50,995 nucleotides of DNA from an uncultured Eubacterium sp. (lineage in GTDB: Bacteria > Bacillota > Clostridia > Peptostreptococcales > Anaerovoracaceae), in assembly GCA_937966095.1 (NCBI GenBank), contig CALCKF010000084.1:1-50995 (forward strand). Direction: 5' to 3'. A model generated the notes under the pieces. It did no database searches, was not told the origin of the DNA, and saw nothing but the letters and a program-made list of their open reading frames with translations. Of the stretch, positions 6,861-14,747 are shown one piece after another. Numbering within the stretch: position 1 is the first letter of the stretch; every line of letters starts with the position of its first letter. The translations under genes and the position numbers were made by a program.

Positions 6861-7764
6861 CCTTTCTCGAAGAAGAGAGCTTCATTATACGTTTTACAGT
6901 CCCCGTGGATGGTACAGCAGATAGAAATACAAGAGTTTCGAATATATGTTTTTTTATCAGTTCACCGACAGCAGAATTTTCCACATCCTCGTAACTGCTT
7001 CCATGGATAGTAGTTATGGTTTTCACACCCGCACATAGGGCTGCCTCTATTGCACCCACATCCTCTTTTTTTCCTATTTCATCTGTTATTATCACATCAG
7101 GTGACATGGATCTTATAAGCATCAGTATCCCCTCTGCTTTAGGACATCCATCGAGTATGTCTGATCTGCTGCCAAGATCATAGCTGGATTCTCCGTTATA
7201 ACATCCGGCTATTTCCGAACGCTCATCACATATCCCTACTCTGTGCCCCTCGTAGCTGAGACTTCTGGCAAGATCCCGCAGTATAGTGGTTTTACCGCAT
7301 TTTGGCGGTGATATTATCAAAGTATTTCTGATCGTACCGCTGTTTTTATCATAAACAGCATTTATGATATTTTTCGAAGCCCCTATTATCTGGCGGCTGC
7401 GTCTTATGTTCAGAGAAGATATATCCTTTATAAGATGTACCTTACCTTCACGCAGAGTAACAGTACCGCATATCCCTACTCTATGACCTCCCTCTATCGT
7501 TATGTAACCTTTTGACAGTTCCTCTTCATAAGCATAGAATGAATAGTCCAAAAGTCTGTTGAGGGTCTCATCCAGAATATCCGGTGTCACTGTTCTGCCG
7601 TCATGCAGACTTATTTCCCGTCCGCTACTTATTATGAGAGTGTCCTGGAATGTTTTTAGTCTTATTTCTTCAAAATCGTCTACCATACTTTCAGGCAGCT
7701 GCAATATCCTTTCATTCACTTCCGACGGCAGTTTTCTTAAGATCTTTTCTGTATTTGCATCCAT
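6853..7764 (-). CDS. spoIIIAA: Stage III sporulation protein AA, secretion-type ATPase
   Basis: SpoIIIAA is the cytoplasmic ATPase thought to power the mother cell-forespore channel, related to type II/IV secretion ATPases. The 303-residue sequence contains 'GYITIEGGHRVGICG' (about 86-100), the Walker A loop SPPKCGKTT (152-160) and a Walker B strand VIITDE (224-229). It also has a His in 'TTIHGSSYEDV'. It is the first gene of the eight-gene operon and has a sigma-E-like promoter just upstream. ATG at 7762-7764. Confidence 0.95.
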   Translation of the reverse strand: MDANTEKILRKLPSEVNERILQLPESMVDDFEEIRLKTFQDTLIISSGREISLHDGRTVTPDILDETLNRLLDYSFYAYEEELSKGYITIEGGHRVGICGTVTLREGKVHLIKDISSLNIRRSRQIIGASKNIINAVYDKNSGTIRNTLIISPPKCGKTTILRDLARSLSYEGHRVGICDERSEIAGCYNGESSYDLGSRSDILDGCPKAEGILMLIRSMSPDVIITDEIGKKEDVGAIEAALCAGVKTITTIHGSSYEDVENSAVGELIKKHIFETLVFLSAVPSTGTVKRIMKLSSSRKGA

Positions 7765-7796
7765 CTTTTACACCCCTTTTTCTTTTGTTTTAATAT

Positions 7797-7825
7797 AAGA
7801 TATTCCTTGTCCCAGAAAATATGAC
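7797..7825 (-). promoter_or_regulatory. Sigma-E-type promoter of the spoIIIA operon
   Basis: On the minus strand the -35-like element GTCATATT (7818-7825) matches the sigma-E pattern (kmATATT). It is followed after 13 bases (TTCTGGGACAAGG) by AATATCTT (7797-7804), a partial match to the sigma-E -10 CATACAnT. The pair ends 33 bases before the spoIIIAA start codon. Position, operon content and -35 match agree with mother-cell sigma-E control. The -10 is imperfect. Confidence 0.6.
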
Positions 7826-7836
7826 TTTTAAGGCAC

Positions 7837-7870
7837 AAAAAAAACGCAGACCTTTCAAAGTCTGCGTTTT
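7837..7870 (-). terminator. Rho-independent terminator after the ZIP gene (possibly bidirectional)
   Basis: Two perfect 11-base arms (7841-7851 and 7860-7870, aaaacgcagac/gtctgcgtttt) enclose an 8-base loop. On the minus strand the stem is followed by a run of eight U (7837-7844, partly within the stem). The plus-strand side also ends in T residues. It begins 12 bases beyond the ZIP stop and insulates the spoIIIA promoter from upstream transcription. Confidence 0.92.
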
Positions 7871-7881
7871 GATCGTTTCTT

Positions 7882-8592
7882 TCATTCCAGAAGAACACTC
7901 ACCAGAACCACTGCAGCGCCTGCAGCAGCACCTATGACTGATCTGCCTCTTTTTTTATCATACATCATATGAGGAAGAAGTTCGCAAATGATTATATATG
8001 ATATCATTCCGAGAGTGAGAGCCATCAGTATCCCTATTATCAAATCATCTATTTTAAGCCACATGAGTTTCATAATGATACCGCCGGCAAATGCCGATAC
8101 CGACATCACCAGCAGAATGCCTGTTTTTCGAATCTTTTTTTCGCTTTTTAGCGTGGAATATATTACTGCTCCCATCGGAACATTGTGCAATCCTACTCCC
8201 AGAGCCACCATAAGCCCTGTTTTCATATCTTCAGTGTACATGCTGTATACAGCCATACCTTCAATAATATTATGGACAATTATAGCTACAGATGACATGA
8301 TCCCGATATGAACGATGTTCCTGCCTGTATTATGATGATCGGGAATAAAAATATCCAGTATCTTCAGTATCATAAATCCGGTGCATATACATACAAGCAT
8401 CACGAAGATACTTTGATTTTCAAGAGTTTCCGCCGTATCCGGAATCAGTTCCAGTATCGCCAGTGCAGTCATAGTGCCGAATGCTATCGAAACCGATGAT
8501 TCCGCTATTTCTGAACTGTGTTTCGTCTTTCCTGCGATCATTGCTCCTGCTATAATGAATATGCCCAGCAGAAATGTTATAAGTAAAGCCAT
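7882..8592 (-). CDS. ZIP family divalent metal transporter
   Basis: This 236-residue polytopic protein has about eight hydrophobic helices. It carries 'SVAIIVHNIIEGMAVYSMY' and 'GLMVALGVGLHNVPMGAVIY', the two His-Asn motifs of ZIP helices IV and V that form the metal site. ZIP proteins bring Zn2+, Fe2+ or Mn2+ into the cytoplasm; the direction in this protein is inferred. One motif reads HNVPMG where many homologues have HNxPEG, so a metal-ligand Glu is replaced by Met. Stop and start of the preceding gene and this one overlap as TGATG. A GTG one codon earlier is an alternative start. Confidence 0.85.
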   Translation of the reverse strand: MALLITFLLGIFIIAGAMIAGKTKHSSEIAESSVSIAFGTMTALAILELIPDTAETLENQSIFVMLVCICTGFMILKILDIFIPDHHNTGRNIVHIGIMSSVAIIVHNIIEGMAVYSMYTEDMKTGLMVALGVGLHNVPMGAVIYSTLKSEKKIRKTGILLVMSVSAFAGGIIMKLMWLKIDDLIIGILMALTLGMISYIIICELLPHMMYDKKRGRSVIGAAAGAAVVLVSVLLE

Positions 8593-9977
8593 CACTGCTG
8601 CCCTGCCGGATTTTTCGATTTGTCCTCTTTCATTTCCTGGTCACCGTCATTTTCTTCTTTATCAGCTTCAGGCAGGATTGTAAGGGTTATTTTCTCTATC
8701 CTTCTGTCCTTTATGGAATCTATCCTGAAGATAAAGTTTTCGAATCTCACTTCTTTGCCCGTATCCTCTTCATCCGGTATTTCCCCCAGGATATCTATGA
8801 TGAATCCTCCTATGGTCTCACTGTTTTCAGACTCAAGATCCATTCCCAGTTCTTCGTCCAGATCATCAAGATCCATACTGCCGTCCAATACATAGGTGTC
8901 ATCAGAGATTTTCTGTATTTCCGGCTCTTCATCATCATACTCGTCATCTATATCGCCCATTACTTCCTCTATGATATCTTCCATGGTTACTATACCGGAG
9001 AAACCCCCGTATTCATCAATAAGGATAGCGATATGCTGTTTTGTGGTTCTGAGTTCGAAAAAGAGTGAATCTATATTCTTAGTTTCCGGAACGAAATAAG
9101 GCTTTCTCAGTATAGATCTGAAATCGACATTGTCGAATCCGTCTTCTCTGGCCTTGATAAGATAATCCTTTATATAAAGTATCCCTATAATATTGTCACT
9201 GTCATCTTCATATACCGGGATACGTGAATATCTCAGTTCCATAAGTTCATCGATATATTCTTCCGTAGGAGCATTGATATCTATCGAAAAGACATCGGTC
9301 CTCGGTGTCATGACTTCATAAGCCAGCAGATCATCGAAGGCAAATATACCTGTTATCATTTTTTTGCCTTCCTCTTTGAGTTCTCCGCTTTCCTGTCCTG
9401 CTTCAAGCATAGATACTATGTCGTCTTCCGAATATTCAACACTCGTGACATCGGTTCTCTGTCTGCATATTTTCAACAGAAGAGTAACCATAACGGAAAG
9501 CAGCCATACAAAAGGCTTGAAAATAAGAGAGATGAACAATATCGGCTTCACAACGACCATGGCAAATCCGTCAGCATGGAGCATCGCCATTCTCTTAGGA
9601 AAAAGTTCACCAAAAACTAGAGTGAAAAATGACAATATAACAGTTACCAATATTACGGATATTTCTTCACCGTATGGTACACCGACTGATTCCAGAAATC
9701 CGCCAACATCGTCAGAGAAGCTCACTGCAGCTTCTGCACTGGTCATGAAACCTGCCAGAGTTATTATTACCTGGATGGCAGAAAGGAATTTATTAGGCTC
9801 TTCAATAAGCTTCGATAAAGCTTCCGCTTTCTTGTTTCCTTCCTGTGCCAGTGTGCGTATCCTGTTTTTATTTACGGAAACGATAGCCATTTCCGCAGCG
9901 GCAAAATACGCATTTATAAAAATAAGAACTATCAATAAAATTATTTGTCCCCACATGGGTCCGGGATCAGATGACAT
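8592..9977 (-). CDS. CNNM/CorC (HlyC, TlyC) family membrane protein with CBS domains
   Basis: The 461-residue protein has an N-terminal CNNM (DUF21) membrane domain (about 1-200, with 'INAYFAAAEMAIVSVNKNRI' and 'FGELFPKRMAM'). A CBS pair follows (about 205-335, 'MTPRTDVFSIDINAPTEEYI', 'YSRIPVYEDDSDNIIGILYI', 'HIAILIDEYGGFSGIVTMED'), then a C-terminal CorC/HlyC transporter-associated domain (about 350-435). The tail is charged. Bacterial relatives such as MpfA and CorC act in Mg2+ efflux and homeostasis; the 'hemolysin' label in databases is historical. It follows the U32 gene by 25 bases, with AAGGAG before the ATG. Confidence 0.9.
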   Translation of the reverse strand: MSSDPGPMWGQIILLIVLIFINAYFAAAEMAIVSVNKNRIRTLAQEGNKKAEALSKLIEEPNKFLSAIQVIITLAGFMTSAEAAVSFSDDVGGFLESVGVPYGEEISVILVTVILSFFTLVFGELFPKRMAMLHADGFAMVVVKPILFISLIFKPFVWLLSVMVTLLLKICRQRTDVTSVEYSEDDIVSMLEAGQESGELKEEGKKMITGIFAFDDLLAYEVMTPRTDVFSIDINAPTEEYIDELMELRYSRIPVYEDDSDNIIGILYIKDYLIKAREDGFDNVDFRSILRKPYFVPETKNIDSLFFELRTTKQHIAILIDEYGGFSGIVTMEDIIEEVMGDIDDEYDDEEPEIQKISDDTYVLDGSMDLDDLDEELGMDLESENSETIGGFIIDILGEIPDEEDTGKEVRFENFIFRIDSIKDRRIEKITLTILPEADKEENDGDQEMKEDKSKNPAGQQ

Positions 9978-10002
9978 ATATTACTCCTTTCTCATCTAAA
10001 CA

Positions 10003-11226
10003 TTACTTTTTCTTTCTTAACATATATTGTTCCCTTACCGGCTGATCCATTTTTATTCTCAGGATCTGCTGCGGATGAGGAGCCGAATCTATATCTTCGC
10101 CGTCTTCATTCTGAAGAACAGACAGTTTCTGTGAAAAGAACTCTCTGTCAGGCCCGAATACTTCTATCTCGTCTCCGATGACCATTTTGTTTCTCTGTTC
10201 TACTGTCGCCATACCTGTTTTTTCATCATAGCTTTTCACCATTCCTGTAAAGCTGTATTCACGCGTATAATCACTTGTCCGGTAATTCTGACCTTCATCA
10301 GCAGGCCTTCTGAAATAAAAGCCTGTGGTGAACTCTCGGTGGCTGGCTTTTTTAAGTTCTTCCATCCATTTCCGGTCAAACACGTAATTTTCGGGATCAC
10401 GATAATATGCATCTATTGCCCTTCTGTAAGCGTTGACCACCGTAGCTACATAAAATACGCTTTTCATACGCCCTTCAACTTTTGCAGAAGTCACTCCCGA
10501 CTGTATAATCTCAGGAATGTGTTCAAGCATACAAAGATCCTTGGAATTCATGATATATGTTCCTCTTTCATCTTCTTCTACAGGAAAATATTCACCAGGT
10601 CTTTTTTCCTCCATGAGCTGATATTTCCACCTGCATGGATGGGAACACTGTCCTCTGTTGGCATCTTTGTTTATCATAAAATTGCTCAGAAGGCACCGGC
10701 CTGAATATGATATGCACATCGCACCATGTACGAATGTCTCAAGTTCCATGCTTTCAGGTATGTGCTGTCTTATCTGCCTTATTTCATCAAAGGTAAGTTC
10801 ACGAGCCAGTACAATTCTTTTTATCCCTTGTCTGTACCAGAAACGGGCGGTAGCATAATTTGTCATATTTGCCTGAGTAGACAGGTGAAGCTCGGCATCC
10901 GGCACAGCTCCCTTTATGATATCTATTATACCGGGGTCAGAAACAATAAAGGCATCTACAGGGATATCTTTTATTTTATCTATATATGTTTTCAATGGTC
11001 CTATGTCTTCATTATGAGCAAAAATATTGAATGTCATGTGACATTTGACATTTCTGCTGTGGGCATATTCAACCCCTTCTCTGATCTCTTCGATCGAAAG
11101 ATTTCCGGCCCCGGCCCTCAGGCTGAACATCTCACCGCCGAAATAAACCGCATCAGCTCCATAATCGACTGCTATCTTAAGTTTTTCCAGATCTCCCGCA
11201 GGAGCAAGCAATTCAAGTTTTTTCAT
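10003..11226 (-). CDS. trhP: U32 family protein, likely tRNA U34 5-hydroxylation protein TrhP
   Basis: This 407-residue protein starts MKKLELLAPAGDLEKLKIAV and has 'YGADAVYFGGEMFSLRAGAG' and the U32 signature 'ELETFVHGAMCISYSGRCLL'. A Cys-rich 'NRGQCSHPCRWKYQL' follows near residue 190, the probable Fe-S ligands. U32 proteins of this type (TrhP in E. coli, TrhP1/TrhP2 in B. subtilis) make 5-hydroxyuridine at tRNA wobble U34 from prephenate. The adjacent trmR gene supplies the next step, which supports this function over a collagenase-like protease. B. subtilis has two such genes here; I see only one. Confidence 0.8.
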   Translation of the reverse strand: MKKLELLAPAGDLEKLKIAVDYGADAVYFGGEMFSLRAGAGNLSIEEIREGVEYAHSRNVKCHMTFNIFAHNEDIGPLKTYIDKIKDIPVDAFIVSDPGIIDIIKGAVPDAELHLSTQANMTNYATARFWYRQGIKRIVLARELTFDEIRQIRQHIPESMELETFVHGAMCISYSGRCLLSNFMINKDANRGQCSHPCRWKYQLMEEKRPGEYFPVEEDERGTYIMNSKDLCMLEHIPEIIQSGVTSAKVEGRMKSVFYVATVVNAYRRAIDAYYRDPENYVFDRKWMEELKKASHREFTTGFYFRRPADEGQNYRTSDYTREYSFTGMVKSYDEKTGMATVEQRNKMVIGDEIEVFGPDREFFSQKLSVLQNEDGEDIDSAPHPQQILRIKMDQPVREQYMLRKKK

Positions 11227-11247
11227 TTTATCCTAAATAAAATTTCC

Positions 11248-11925
11248 TTATATGATATAACGTTCCTTATCTATGACGCTTAATGAAACACCGTCACCTA
11301 CGGGAAGAACACATGTATCAGCATATTCAAGATGTGTTATATATTTTATAAATTCCCGCATCTTTCTGATGCTTGTTTTGTATCTCTTCCCGGGGTCATA
11401 CTGGTCAGATGCAGTCATTCCCTTCATGAGAACATTATCACATATCACCAGAGCATCCTGACGGCAAAGAGGTACCGCAAGATCCCAAAATTCTCTGTAG
11501 TGGCTTTTTGCCGCATCTATGAAAACTGCATCAAACATTTCCCCATCATTTGCGTCATTATCTGCCATACTTCTGAGAATATCTCTTGCATCTCCGTACA
11601 GAACTTCCACCATATCCGAAAACCCAAGCTCACAGATATTTGCCTTTGCGGCTTCATATGCTTTAAACTCTGATTCCAAAGTCGTTACCATACATCCGCA
11701 TGAATCTGCGAAGCAACATGCGGAATATCCTACAGCAGCCCCTATTTCCAACAGATGCTTCGGATGTTTGATTTTCAGTATACCTGTAATAAGGCCCTCT
11801 GTATCTTTAAGGATTATAGGCACATTTTTTTCCTCCGCAAATTCACGGAGGCGAGCAAGTTTCGGATTTGAATTTTTATAAAGCCCGTTTATATAGGCCG
11901 TTATTATATCATTTGTTATGTTCAT
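11248..11925 (-). CDS. trmR: tRNA 5-hydroxyuridine methyltransferase TrmR (YrrM-like O-methyltransferase)
   Basis: The 225-residue class I SAM-dependent methyltransferase has 'PKHLLEIGAAVGYSACCFAD' (motif I, about 55-72), 'TTLESEFKAYEAAKANI' with an acidic residue closing strand 2, and 'MFDAVFIDAAKSHYREFWDL' (motif IV, metal/substrate site). It matches the catechol-O-methyltransferase-like family that includes TrmR, which converts ho5U34 to mo5U34 in tRNA. It follows mltG directly (ATG two bases after the stop) and lies 21 bases before the U32 gene, the same neighbours as the B. subtilis yrrMNO region. Confidence 0.82.
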   Translation of the reverse strand: MNITNDIITAYINGLYKNSNPKLARLREFAEEKNVPIILKDTEGLITGILKIKHPKHLLEIGAAVGYSACCFADSCGCMVTTLESEFKAYEAAKANICELGFSDMVEVLYGDARDILRSMADNDANDGEMFDAVFIDAAKSHYREFWDLAVPLCRQDALVICDNVLMKGMTASDQYDPGKRYKTSIRKMREFIKYITHLEYADTCVLPVGDGVSLSVIDKERYII

Positions 11926-11926
11926 C

Positions 11927-12985
11927 TCAGTACCATGCGTTTTCTTCCACTACTTTATTGTGCTCTTCTGCAGTTTTTGAATATATTACCTTGCCGTCTT
12001 TTGTAGCAAAGAAAAAAAGATAATCGGATTTCGTATAATCAAGGACATCATCCATAGTACGGCTCGGTACAGCGCATACAGGCCCTACAGGAAGTCCTGT
12101 GTATTTATATGTGTTGTATTTTGAATCGACTTCAAGATCTTTATATGTTACGTCCACTCTTTTTTCCTGTAATGCATAAAGCACAGTTATATCGCTCTGA
12201 AGCGGCATCCCTTTATTAAGCCTGTTTATGAATACTCCTGCTATTTGAGGCCTGTCTTCTTCAAACAGCGACTCATTTTCAACTATAGATGAAAGCGTGA
12301 GGAATCCATGAACGCTCATACCGCTTTTTTCAATAGCACTTTTCCTTGAAATAAGCTCCTCATCAGTCTTATCCAGCATCATCTCCGTGACGCTTTCTAT
12401 AGATGTGTCTTCATCATCTACGAAATATGTTTCAGGATACAGGTATCCTTCCAGAGGATACATTATATCACTGTTCAGTATATCCTCGGTGAGAAACCAG
12501 TACTTGTCTATGAGCTTTCCTAGATAATCTTTATTCGACCATACGGCCAGTATCTCATCCTTTGTAAACGGCAGTTCGGAAGCAATCGCCTCAGCCGCCT
12601 GAGGTATAGTCGTTCCTTCTATAACAGTAACTTCCTGTTTCAATACGTAATCCATATCTCCTGTATTTATAGCCTGCATTATTTCAGGCAGCGTCATAGA
12701 TTTTCTGAATACATATGTACTGGCCTGCAGTGAATCATATCCGCCCATTCTGACATGTATCTTGGCAAAAGTGCTGTTTTTCACCAGACCGTTTTCATCA
12801 AGTATATCAACTATCGCAGAAGCTCCGCTCCCGGATGGTATCGAAACCGTTATTCTTTCATCATTGCCGGGGTCAACCGGACCTATTCCATTCAGATATA
12901 CGGCAATCCCTCCTGTAACAAGTACAACTATTATAGCCAGCGGTATCAGTATTTTTTTCAGGCCTATCTTCGATAAATTCGACAT
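11927..12985 (-). CDS. mltG: Endolytic murein transglycosylase MltG (YceG-like)
   Basis: MltG cleaves nascent glycan strands at the membrane and sets strand length during peptidoglycan synthesis. The 352-residue protein has a single N-terminal membrane helix (about 11-31) and a LysM-like segment ('VSIPSGSGASAIVDILDENG'). The catalytic domain includes 'YPLEGYLYPETYFV', 'LSSIVENES' with the catalytic Glu at 236, 'IAGVFINRLNKGMPLQSDIT' and 'NTYKYTGLPVGPVCAVPSRT'. Size matches homologues (about 340-360). The start has AGGTAAGGA upstream. It is the first gene after the efp terminator and probably begins the five-gene unit ending with the ZIP gene. I could not find a convincing promoter in the 50 bases available. 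Confidence 0.94.
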   Translation of the reverse strand: MSNLSKIGLKKILIPLAIIVVLVTGGIAVYLNGIGPVDPGNDERITVSIPSGSGASAIVDILDENGLVKNSTFAKIHVRMGGYDSLQASTYVFRKSMTLPEIMQAINTGDMDYVLKQEVTVIEGTTIPQAAEAIASELPFTKDEILAVWSNKDYLGKLIDKYWFLTEDILNSDIMYPLEGYLYPETYFVDDEDTSIESVTEMMLDKTDEELISRKSAIEKSGMSVHGFLTLSSIVENESLFEEDRPQIAGVFINRLNKGMPLQSDITVLYALQEKRVDVTYKDLEVDSKYNTYKYTGLPVGPVCAVPSRTMDDVLDYTKSDYLFFFATKDGKVIYSKTAEEHNKVVEENAWY

Positions 12986-13035
12986 TCCTTACCTCATTTC
13001 AATAATCCCATGATTCCGTGTTTTTCTTTATCTAC

Positions 13036-13060
13036 AAAAAGGGACGAATAACGCCCCTTT
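13036..13060 (-). terminator. Rho-independent terminator after efp
   Basis: The minus strand folds as AAAGGGGCG-TTATT-CGTCCCTTT (arms 13052-13060 and 13038-13046, nine pairs with one G-U), followed by U residues through 13036. It begins 16 bases past the efp stop and closes the long secDF-to-efp transcription unit. Confidence 0.85.
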
Positions 13061-13075
13061 CACATTACAGAATAG

Positions 13076-13636
13076 CTATTTCGATCTGCCCAGATACTCC
13101 CCGGATCTCGTATCGATCTGTATGACCTCGCCTTCCTCGATAAAGATAGGTACCTGTATCACGGCACCAGTCTCCACAGTGGCAGATTTCGTAACATTTG
13201 TAGCAGTATCGCCTTTTACTCCTGGCTCTGTCTCGACTACTTTAAGATCTACAAAATTAGGCGCTTCAACAAGGAATGCATTTCCTTTGTAAAATTTTAT
13301 AGTTGCCTCGTCGTTTTCCCTAAGATACTTAATCGCATCTTCTACCTGGTCATATGTCAGAGGAACCTGGTCATATGTCTCCTCGTCCATGAAGTAATAG
13401 AGCTCACCGTCATTATATAAATACTGCATAGTCTTTGTTTCTATATGTGCTTTAGGAAATTTTGCATCAGGATTGAAAGATTCTTCTTTTATAGCACCTG
13501 TAAGTATATTCTTATGTTTAGTTCTTACAAAAGCAGCGCCTTTACCGGGTTTAACATGCTGAAAATCTATAACAACATGCGGAGCCCCATCGATTTCAAA
13601 TGTAATACCTTTTCTAAAATCACCTGCGTAAATCAT
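13076..13636 (-). CDS. efp: Translation elongation factor P
   Basis: EF-P enters the ribosomal E site and relieves stalling at polyproline stretches. The 186-residue protein has the three-barrel layout: KOW-like domain I with 'DFQHVKPGKGAAFVRTKHKN', whose loop-tip Lys is residue 32 as in B. subtilis EF-P; an OB domain with 'FMDEETYDQVPLTYDQVEDA'; and the C-terminal signature 'VPIFIEEGEVIQIDTRSGEY' ending LGRSK. Lys32 suggests a B. subtilis-like 5-aminopentanol or similar modification rather than EpmA beta-lysylation, but no modification gene is visible. It lies 24 bases after the M24 peptidase gene, a common pairing. Confidence 0.96.
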   Translation of the reverse strand: MIYAGDFRKGITFEIDGAPHVVIDFQHVKPGKGAAFVRTKHKNILTGAIKEESFNPDAKFPKAHIETKTMQYLYNDGELYYFMDEETYDQVPLTYDQVEDAIKYLRENDEATIKFYKGNAFLVEAPNFVDLKVVETEPGVKGDTATNVTKSATVETGAVIQVPIFIEEGEVIQIDTRSGEYLGRSK

Positions 13637-13660
13637 AAATATATCGCCCTCTCTTTGTAT

Positions 13661-14359
13661 TTAAATAATTATCAAACTCTTTTGAGATTTTACAGCATTT
13701 ATTATACCAAACTCTGTGATGATTGCCAAGTCCTCAATGCGAACTCCGAATTTATCCGGTATATATATTCCGGGCTCCACGGTAACAGGCATAAATTCTT
13801 CCAGTATTTCTTCACTTCTGGCGTTTAGAGTCGGCGCCTCATGTACCTGCAGTCCTACACCGTGACCTGTACCGTGGATATAATATTCCCCATATCCTGC
13901 ATCTGTTATTATCTTTCTGGATGCAGCGTCAACATCGCTGCATCTGACGCCTGCCCTGCAGGCTGCAAGACCAGCTATTTGTGATCTCAGCACAATGTCA
14001 TAGACACACTTCTGTTCATCTGAAACATTTCCTATTCCTATCGTTCTTGTCATATCTCCGCAATAGCCGTCAACTACTGCACCAAAATCCATGGTGACAA
14101 AATCTCCGGTTTCTATTATCTTGTCGGATGGTTCTCCATGAGGCATGGTAGTATTGACACCTGAAACACATATCGTTGGGAAAGACAATCCGTCTGCACC
14201 TAAGCCCATAAGAGTGCTTTCTATCTCATCTGCGACTTCAATCTCGCTCATTCCAGGTCTTATGAATTCCAGTATATGAGAAAAACATATGTCTCCCATA
14301 GCAGCGGCCTTCATTATTTTCATCAGCGCATCGGGTGTTTTCACCATGTTATTATTCAT
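13661..14359 (-). CDS. M24 family metallopeptidase (Xaa-Pro aminopeptidase-type catalytic domain only)
   Basis: The 232-residue protein is a single pita-bread catalytic domain. The expected dinuclear metal ligands are present: D91 ('VTMDFGAVVDGYCGDMTRT', with D102), H166 ('IHGTGHGVGLQVHEAP'), E195 ('TVEPGIYIP') and E209 ('RIEDL'). Firmicutes usually have a ~355-residue YqhT/PepQ-like prolidase beside efp. Here the N-terminal creatinase domain is missing, so the enzyme approaches methionine aminopeptidase size, though its motifs are Xaa-Pro-like. I chose the ATG at 14357-14359 because GGAGG lies 5 bases upstream. It overlaps the ylbF-like gene by 8 bases. Confidence 0.85.
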   Translation of the reverse strand: MNNNMVKTPDALMKIMKAAAMGDICFSHILEFIRPGMSEIEVADEIESTLMGLGADGLSFPTICVSGVNTTMPHGEPSDKIIETGDFVTMDFGAVVDGYCGDMTRTIGIGNVSDEQKCVYDIVLRSQIAGLAACRAGVRCSDVDAASRKIITDAGYGEYYIHGTGHGVGLQVHEAPTLNARSEEILEEFMPVTVEPGIYIPDKFGVRIEDLAIITEFGIINAVKSQKSLIII

Positions 14360-14708
14360 TTTCTCCTCCAAATGGATTCATTCCAAGATCCGCCGTTTCA
14401 GCTATTATTTTATAGACATCCGCCATCATCATTGAAAATCTCATATGACACTGCAGATACTGTGCTGCAGTCGGATCCTGCATCATTATGGCCGACAGCT
14501 GCTGGATCTGCTGCATGGTCTCCTGAGATATTTCCTGCCCCATCATCTGTGATGCCTGTATCTCCATCTGCTTTCTCATCAGATCTCTGATAGATTCGCT
14601 TAGCTGGGGATTTGCCTCTATTATCTTTTTCTGCTGATCATACTGTCTGAATTCTTCTGATTCCCGTATTGCCGTAGCAAGAGAATGTGCCTGATCATAT
14701 ACGTTCAT
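14352..14708 (-). CDS. YlbF/YmcA family regulator
   Basis: This is a 118-residue all-helical protein. It begins MNVYDQAHSLATAIRESEEF and has 'QQKKIIEANPQLSESIRDLM', 'QMEIQASQMMGQEIS' and 'LQCHMRFSMMMADVYKIIAE', the pattern of the YlbF/YmcA (Com_YlbF) family. In B. subtilis, YlbF, YmcA and YaaT form the RicAFT complex, which affects RNase Y cleavage, sporulation and competence. Its place directly after RNase J fits a role in RNA turnover; I infer this from context. Which family member it corresponds to cannot be told from the sequence alone. Confidence 0.82.
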   Translation of the reverse strand: MNVYDQAHSLATAIRESEEFRQYDQQKKIIEANPQLSESIRDLMRKQMEIQASQMMGQEISQETMQQIQQLSAIMMQDPTAAQYLQCHMRFSMMMADVYKIIAETADLGMNPFGGENE

Positions 14709-14747
14709 AATACTCTCCTTTCATATCAGATCATATCCCATCTTCCA

